From contig JANJXV010000004.1 in NCBI GenBank assembly GCA_024803745.1, positions 49,237,858-49,301,857 on the forward strand: a DNA stretch of 64,000 nt. The letters are read 5' to 3'. Source of the DNA: Megascapheus bottae (lineage: Eukaryota > Chordata > Mammalia > Rodentia > Geomyidae). A program made the translations under genes and the position numbers. Positions 58,392 through 64,000 of this stretch are shown here, piece after piece. Position 1 is the first letter of the stretch; the number at the start of each line of letters is the position of its first letter. The notes under the pieces are model-generated. The model was not told the origin of the DNA. It ran no database searches and saw only the letters and a list, made by a program, of their open reading frames with translations.

Positions 58392-58965
58392 AAGATACAG
58401 GACTAAAATATGTGTGAATGTTCCAACCATGTAAATTTGTATAACTCCATTCATTAAAGTAAAAGTTAGTCTAATTACCAACTGTGATTTTCATTCTATT
58501 ATAATTACAGTCATATACAAAATACAAATTATGATAAATTTGTAAACAACTGATCATGTAATCATATAATGCCTCTATCCTGAGGTGGATAAAATTAATA
58601 ATTACCAATAGAATTAATTGCTAAATTTCCAGTAGCTGGTTACTAATTTGGCTTGATAAATAATTTTTAATTTCATTCATTGCAATGTTTTACTTTTAAC
58701 TACCATTTCTATTAATCTTATTCATAAGTAAATATTACACAATTCAGCAAATAATTTACTTGTTGTCCAGGTCAGTACACTCTGTTTTTCAAATGGGGTG
58801 GAAATAATTTGTCCATCTTTTGTCCTTTTACATTTGTTATTCTGACTTCTGATATTACAATAACCAAAACTTTTGTAAAAAATTTTGTGATTATTTATTA
58901 GTCTTAGTTGCTTACTACTAAAAACCATTGTGACCCATTACTGGTTCTTATGTATTTTCATCTAT
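58392..58965. other. Unique AT-rich sequence
   Basis: No repeat or gene recognised. Confidence 0.3.
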
Positions 58966-58980
58966 TGTAATAATGATTTA

Positions 58981-59156
58981 TTTATACATATATATATAAT
59001 TATTGTAATTAATAAAAGGGTTACATGATATTTGCCAGATAGAAGGTGCATTAATTCACATACATTGATACCCTTTCACATGTCTTGGTACCCATTACCC
59101 TCCCCCCACCCACCACCCACTCCCCGTATTGGTTTTCCCCCCTTCCCTATCAAGTA
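58981..59156 (-). mobile_element. Short young L1 tail with perfect target-site duplication
   Basis: Plus-strand complement of an L1 terminus: AATTAATAAAAGGGTTACAT, CCAGATAGAAGGTGCATTAA, TTGATACCCTTTCACATGTC, a C-rich run, TTCCCTATC. Duplication TGTAATAATGATTTA at 58966-58980 and 59157-59171, 15/15. Confidence 0.96.
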
Positions 59157-59171
59157 TGTAATAATGATTTA

Positions 59172-60814
59172 ATATTCAGGTCCAGTTAAAATCAAGGACA
59201 TGCTATATGAAGAAACACTGTCTCCAGAATACGATGCCTGCGCTTGATTGAATGCCCTGTTCAGAAATATTTGTCCTGTAGACCCACATACGATTTTCTG
59301 AATAATTTTTTATAATACTAATCAAAGTCTTTTTTCTTGATTTCTTCTGTCAAAGATTTATGCTTCTATGTAGAATTTCCAACTCACAGATTAAGTCATT
59401 ACAAGATGAATGTGTCAAATCTAAAAGTGACAAAAAGTGCCATTTGAATTTTAAAAAGGAGACAGCAGGTCAAATATAGGCCAAGAGAAAAGGTCCAAAA
59501 ATCTTTAGCTCTTCTTTCAAATATTAATATGAGCATAAATTGAAAGGTTTATCATTAAATCTAAGTCATTGTACATGCAAGTTTTGTATCTGAAAATGAA
59601 AATAGGTTGGTTAATAATTTTACATTTATAAGCTTTTGCCTTCTTTATGCAAATATTTTTGATCTTGATGAAACATTTTTCTGAATTATCAGCATATGAC
59701 TGCATTTATGTATTTAAAATCTTTACTATTTATCTGAATTATTTTGCATATTTCTGAATTATATTTTTCCTCTCTCTCTGATAGCCCTACATTCCTCTAC
59801 TTTTCTCATTTTTTTCTACTTTTTATTTCCTTGTCTCCCAGAATTACTTTTTCCAGTCTGACCAACTTTAAATTTAATAAAATGTGTTAACCAGCATCTG
59901 TGAGTTCAGAATATTTTAAGAAATTTCATTATATTTTAGGTAGCTTTCTCATTAATTAGATATATTTGTTGATGTTAAATCCACCAAGGCTATATTTCTG
60001 ATTACAATTATCTTTCATATGAAACAACTTCCTTTATGCATACAACATGATAAAATATTATGAATCAGAGATCTTTATAAATCACGCCTAAAGAATAGTT
60101 TTATTTCTTGATGCCTGGTTGAATTCTCTGGTCTGAACCAACCTTTCCTTCATACTCAAGATGTAGAGATAGAAGCATGATATACTCAGTAGGCATTAAA
60201 AAATCCAAAATTAACAACTTCCGGTTGCAGCAATCTAAAGAGGTAAGAATGAAGAACTTAGTACTGGACCAGTTAAACCAAGATTTGAGAACTTCTTCAA
60301 AAATATCTCATAAATATCTGAATAAAAGTACAGTAATGAAAGTATACAAACTGAAAGGACCATTGTGAATTCAATTCTGAAAATTTCTTTCAATTTCTCC
60401 TCTTAGTATTTGACAGAGGAAGAAGTCATTTAGGTGGGCATTTCAATTAGTAGGGCAGCTACTCTGTTTGTCCTATTAATTGAGGTCAGGTACTAATACA
60501 ATCATTCATCTGAGAAAATCAAAGCTTTCATTAATTTTCTGATGTAAATTATTTTTTAAAAATGCAGAGACTAAAGATGAAGGACTGAAAAGGCAGCATA
60601 AAGGAAGACCAATGTTCAATGTAAAAGAAATGTTGTAAAATCAGGTCTGATTGTGGGTTGTCAGTCTGAACTGCTGGGTCTCATTAAGATTTCCCTGAAG
60701 GGAAGGCACCTGCTACTTCTAGTTCTTCTCTCTCTAGGGGAGCCTGACAGACAAGTGACAAAAAATCAGATGAGCCAATCAAAGTGTCAGAGGTGCCTGA
60801 TTCTGCTGCTTTCA
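59172..60814. other. Unique AT-rich sequence
   Basis: No repeat or gene recognised. Confidence 0.3.
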
Positions 60815-60865
60815 TGCTGAGCACATAGTAGGCACTCACTAGGCTTTGGAATGATGAATAGGCCT
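60815..60865 (+). mobile_element. MIR tail relic
   Basis: TGAGCACATAGTAGGCACTC followed by a GAATGATGAATAGG end matches the familiar MIR 3' part ('GGCACATAGTAGGCGCTCAATAAATG'). Confidence 0.6.
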
Positions 60866-61856
60866 GAGTACATTAAGATAAATACTCAAAGAGCAAGGTT
60901 TGAATTAAGAATTTACAAGCTGTAGCATAAAGACCTCAGGAAGGCTTTGCTAAAGAAAATCAGTTTTTTCTTTCAACCCAGTGATTATATTCATCTCCAC
61001 TTGCATATACCAAATGTAAACATTTCTTTATTTTATGATGAGGGATGATTTTGTTCAGTCTCTGCAAACATTGAGTTCCTCTTACAGGAATTTGACTCAG
61101 CTCTACATATTCTACAGATTCTACATATCGACACTAGCAATCTTATTTTGTATTATTGTAAGCTATTTGACTGATTTCTTCATAAAATTTTGTCTCTTGT
61201 TTTTTGTGTTTCAAAGTACTTATGCTTTGGAATGCATATATGGGAGATGATAGGAGCAGCAAAAAATTGAGATCAAGAGATTTTCAATCATATATTTAAA
61301 TATATATGGCTATATATATTCTAATTCAATGACATATACCAAAAATATCAAGCATTTTTGTAAAATATCAGGCAGTTATTGCCACTACTCTTTCCATATG
61401 GAGACAGGAAGGTTAAAGCATAAGTCGTTAAGTATTTGAATATTTTTGCTTTTATTGTTTTGTAAATGTAGTTCCTTAAGGACTGATAAAGGAATAATAA
61501 GTAAAGAAGGAAACTCAATATAGAACTATTTAATACTTGCAGTTGCCTCTGTCAAAACGAATTGTTTTCCTTTTTGATCTCATTGAAAGTACAAAGAGGA
61601 AATGTAGCAGGCTAGATGCTTTGAACAATGGACTAAACAATTACATGACACACAAATAGCTAAGAAAATACTTTAACTTTGTACATATAAGAAGCAAAAT
61701 CAGAAAGCTTGACAACAGAGAATTTGAAAGCGACCCTTAAGCAGGAAGGCCCTTTGAATTTTGTAGCATCATGCTGAAGTACAAGAAAGAATAATTAGAC
61801 TGTCTTCTTTGCTCTCTGCACCCCCTCCATGCCTGGGTCAATGCTAATGAGATTTT
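60866..61856. other. Unique AT-rich sequence
   Basis: No repeat or gene recognised. Confidence 0.3.
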
Positions 61857-62815
61857 TTAAATTTTATTGTCAGGATTACAGTTTCATTTGTCACATAGTG
61901 GGTGCATTACTTCTTGAACATTGATACCCCTTCTCATGTTTTTTTTCTGTATATTTTTATTGTAATTAATAGAAGGGTTACATTATATTCACCAGATAGA
62001 AGGTGCATTACTTCACAAATATTGATACCCTTTCTCATGTCTTGGTCCCCATTTCCCTCCCCACCCGCACCCCTCATCTTGTTTCCCCCCTTCCGCATCT
62101 GATTTCAAATAACCAAATACACATACACACAATATGTCAGATAACAATGTGAAATACGATAAAAACATGAGATAACCAAGGGACAGCAAAAGAAATGAGA
62201 GATAACATAATATATTAAGGACAACAATCACTCATTATTTGGCTTTTGTTTCTGAATCCTGGAGGTCTTTTCATTTAGCTTCATACTATATGGCCTTATT
62301 TATCTAGGTTTTTTTCCTATTGTAAATCTCTTCTAAGAGAGCCCAAGGTTTCTACTGGTTATGACAAATGAGGGAAACCATTGAGCCTATGTTCCTTTGA
62401 GTCTGGCTTACTTCATTTAATATGATTTTTTTCTAAGTCTTTCCATTTCCCTACAAATGGGGCGAAGTCGTTCTTTCTGACAGCAGCATAGAATTCCAAC
62501 TCCTTCTCATGTTTTTGTCCCTGTATCCCTCTCCTCATCCCTCCCAATCATCTGGTTTTTCCCCTTCCTTTCCCTATTTCAAATAAATAAACAAATAAAC
62601 ATATATACAATACACCAGATAACAAAGTCAGATACTGTAACTACATGAGATTAACCATAAGGGGAAAGAAAGAAAAAAGAAATAACTTCACATAGTACAT
62701 TAAGAACAATAATTACAAAAATAAGCCACATATCGTACAGTTCATTTTGTTTAGTCTCATCCTGTATGACCATTTGTACATGGGTTTGGAGCTATTATGA
62801 TGCTCGGCTAGCTAA
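61857..62815 (-). mobile_element. Older L1 3' end split by a younger L1
   Basis: The outer element reads 61857-61943 (ATTTTATTGTCAGGATTACA, GTGGGTGCATTACTTCTTGA, CCCTTCTCATG) and resumes at 62502 (CCTTCTCATGTTTTTGTCCC ... CATCCCTCCCAATCATCTGG ... GAACAATAATTAC), ending in the ORF2/3' UTR near 62815. Confidence 0.88.
61944..62501 (-). mobile_element. Younger L1 nested in older L1
   Basis: Complement of a young L1 tail: ATTTTTATTGTAATTAATAG, AGGTGCATTACTTCACAAAT, TTGGTCCCCATTTCCCTCCC, through the 3' UTR to the ORF2 C-terminal coding end (AATGGGGCGAAGTCGTTCTT, GCAGCATAGAATTCC). Duplication CCTTCTCATGTTTTT at 61929-61943 and 62502-62516, 15/15. Confidence 0.94.
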
Positions 62816-62944
62816 CGAGTTTTAAAGAGCCTTTCCAATACTTGAGAACCCAATCATATCTACCATCAGTAAAATTCTATTCATATCCAATTTTCTGGGA
62901 AAGTTATGTAATATTCATATATCTGTCATTTATTTATTCTTTAA

Positions 62945-63225
62945 TATTTTTTATAACTTGTTATTGTAAAGGTTGATGTACAGATGTATTACAGTCACCT
63001 AAGTCAGATAGTGAGTAGATAATTACTCTTTTTTTTGTCTTTACTTTTTTGGTACTGGGGATTGAACCCAGGACATTGCACTTGCTAGGCAAGTGCTTTT
63101 CTACTGATCTACATCCTAGCACCATAATTACTTTTTGAAATGTTACCTCTCCCCATTTTATCCCCTACCAACCCTTTCCTCCAAGTATTATAGTTCATTT
63201 CAAACATAGTATCTAGTATCATACT
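62945..63225 (-). mobile_element. L1 3' end split by an ID SINE
   Basis: Complement of an earlier-type L1 terminus: TTATTGTAAAGGTTGATGTA, ACAGTCACCTAAGTCAGATA, GTGAGTAGATAATTAC. It continues after the SINE with TTGAAATGTTACCTCTCCCC and CCAAGTATTATAGTTC. Confidence 0.8.
63028..63123 (-). mobile_element. ID-type monomeric SINE nested in L1
   Basis: T-run, then TTGGTACTGGGGATTGAACC, CAGGACATTGCACTTGCTAG, GCAAGTGCTTTTCTACTGAT: a reverse-oriented ID-like monomer without the Geo right arm. Duplication ATAATTACT at 63019-63027 and 63124-63132. Confidence 0.9.
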
Positions 63226-63251
63226 TGATTTTTAAAAAGTTTATAATTACC

Positions 63252-63449
63252 CTGGCCGGGAGTTTGGCTTAGTGGTAGAGTGCTTGCCTAGCATGCACGA
63301 AGACCCGGGTTCGATTCCTTGGTACCACATACATAGAAAAAAGCCAGAAATGGTGCTGAGGCTTAAGTGGTAGAGCTCTAGCCTGGAGAAAATCGAAAAT
63401 CCAAGGACAGTGCTCAGGCCGTGAGCTCAAGCCCAGGACTGGCAAAAAA
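63252..63449 (+). mobile_element. IDL-Geo SINE, best-preserved copy
   Basis: Sense dimer with intact pol III promoter boxes in the left arm: A box TGGCTTAGTGGTAGAGTG and B box GGGTTCGATTCC. Linker ACCACATACATAGAAAAAAG. Right arm GGCTTAAGTGGTAGAGCTCT ... CTCAAGCCCAGGACTGGC, then an A-run. It is flanked by AAAAAGTTTATAATTACC on both sides (63234-63251 and 63450-63467). The unbroken boxes and long duplication suggest one of the younger insertions. Confidence 0.96.
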
Positions 63450-63467
63450 AAAAAGTTTATAATTACC

Positions 63468-64000
63468 TATGAATTTGAAAATTTTTCATATTCTTACCAT
63501 TCAACCATTTGTCCAAATGCAAGAAAATTTCATACTCTGGTTACTTTCTATCACAGTGCTTGATTACCAAGTGACATAAAATGAAATGTTTATAGCAGAC
63601 GTGTTATAACCAGCTTGAAAGAATAAATATCCATATGTAGTAGAATGGAATAATGCATAGGCTCAATGTTTCCACAATGAAATTGAATAGAACCTAGAAA
63701 GATATAGAGGTGTAATCAAGAATAAAAATGAGTGAATCAAATCATAAAATTGCATCCATTGGTATTCTGTTGATAAAAATGTAATAAATTGCTCAGTTCT
63801 GTAAAGGAATGGTAAAGCACTTTTCAGAAGAGCAGTGATACCTAGGCAGAAAAAAACCCCAAAATCCTGGCTTCTGAAGAACAGAATCTTTAAGCATCTT
63901 GAAAACATTCCATATATATTTTATGAAATGTTAAATTACATTTTATGTCTTTCTTTAAATTGGAGATGAGTATCTTAATAATTGTAATAAAACATGTTAG
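63468..64000. other. Unique AT-rich sequence
   Basis: No repeat or gene recognised up to the window edge. Confidence 0.3.

Noticed and set aside
63252..63330. tRNA gene (clear A and B boxes)
   Set aside because: The boxes belong to the ID-like left arm of a SINE with a right arm, A-tail and target-site duplication; no cloverleaf gene.
26043..63449. CRISPR-like or clustered regular repeats
   Set aside because: The recurring units are dispersed SINEs and L1 tails in both orientations, without regular spacing.
1..64000. A novel multi-gene system or defence island
   Set aside because: The window is mammalian AT-rich DNA without operons or identifiable genes; nothing supports such a system.

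Overview
The window is mammalian nuclear DNA, AT-rich and CpG-poor, and it is non-coding as far as can be seen from sequence alone. I could not identify a protein-coding gene, an RNA gene or any microbial-type operon. The SINE content points to a geomyoid rodent (kangaroo rats, pocket mice, pocket gophers). About ten copies are dimers of an ID-like, tRNA-derived left arm joined to a right arm ending near GAGTTCAAGCCC. From family knowledge this is the IDL-Geo structure, reported only from Geomyoidea. About a dozen more copies carry the same kind of right arm behind a 7SL/B1-like left arm (here called B1-Geo). The species assignment is inference.

Layout. 1-5410 holds scattered B1-Geo SINEs and a pile-up of L1 3' ends in opposite orientations. 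5411-8419 is unique sequence with one candidate 66-bp exon (7690-7755). At 8420-8752 a B1-Geo SINE runs into a long (AC)n tract. From about 8.8 to 26.0 kb there is no recognisable IDL-Geo or B1-Geo copy. This interval holds only an old rodent L1 remnant (12.7-13.3 kb), two short young L1 tails with clean target-site duplications (18554-18820, 24246-24374), weak ID remnants, and blocks that look like conserved non-coding DNA (about 15.56-16.44 and 19.09-19.35 kb). From 25.5 to 41.7 kb is a dense repeat quarter: ancient L1 fragments, a 5'-inverted L1 with target-site duplication (28346-29684), nested SINEs, purine-rich tracts and more L1 tails. 41.8-43.95 kb differs from its surroundings: old repeat fragments, a degenerate CCTAA-rich array with 9-bp periodicity, and a GC-richer, CpG-containing block with promoter-like motifs. 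44.6-46.2 kb holds an ancient L1 and a second 5'-inverted L1 with a perfect 15-bp duplication and a likely 3' transduction. 46.2-64 kb is mostly unique AT-rich sequence with interspersed SINEs, MIR/L2 relics and a young L1 nested inside an older one (61857-62815).

How it fits together. There is no gene system here; the story is retrotransposon history. L1 supplies the reverse transcriptase and endonuclease for both L1 and SINE copies, and many copies still carry their 9-18 bp target-site duplications. Nesting gives relative dates: IDL-Geo inside B1-Geo, ID inside L1, and L1 with a later 3' tail inside L1 with an earlier one. All L1 coding fragments seen are truncated and non-autonomous. Open reading frames in the window are short and are explained by L1 remnants, microsatellites or chance. 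The window is most simply an intergenic region or a large intron. If 7690-7755 is a real exon, the intron reading would be favoured.
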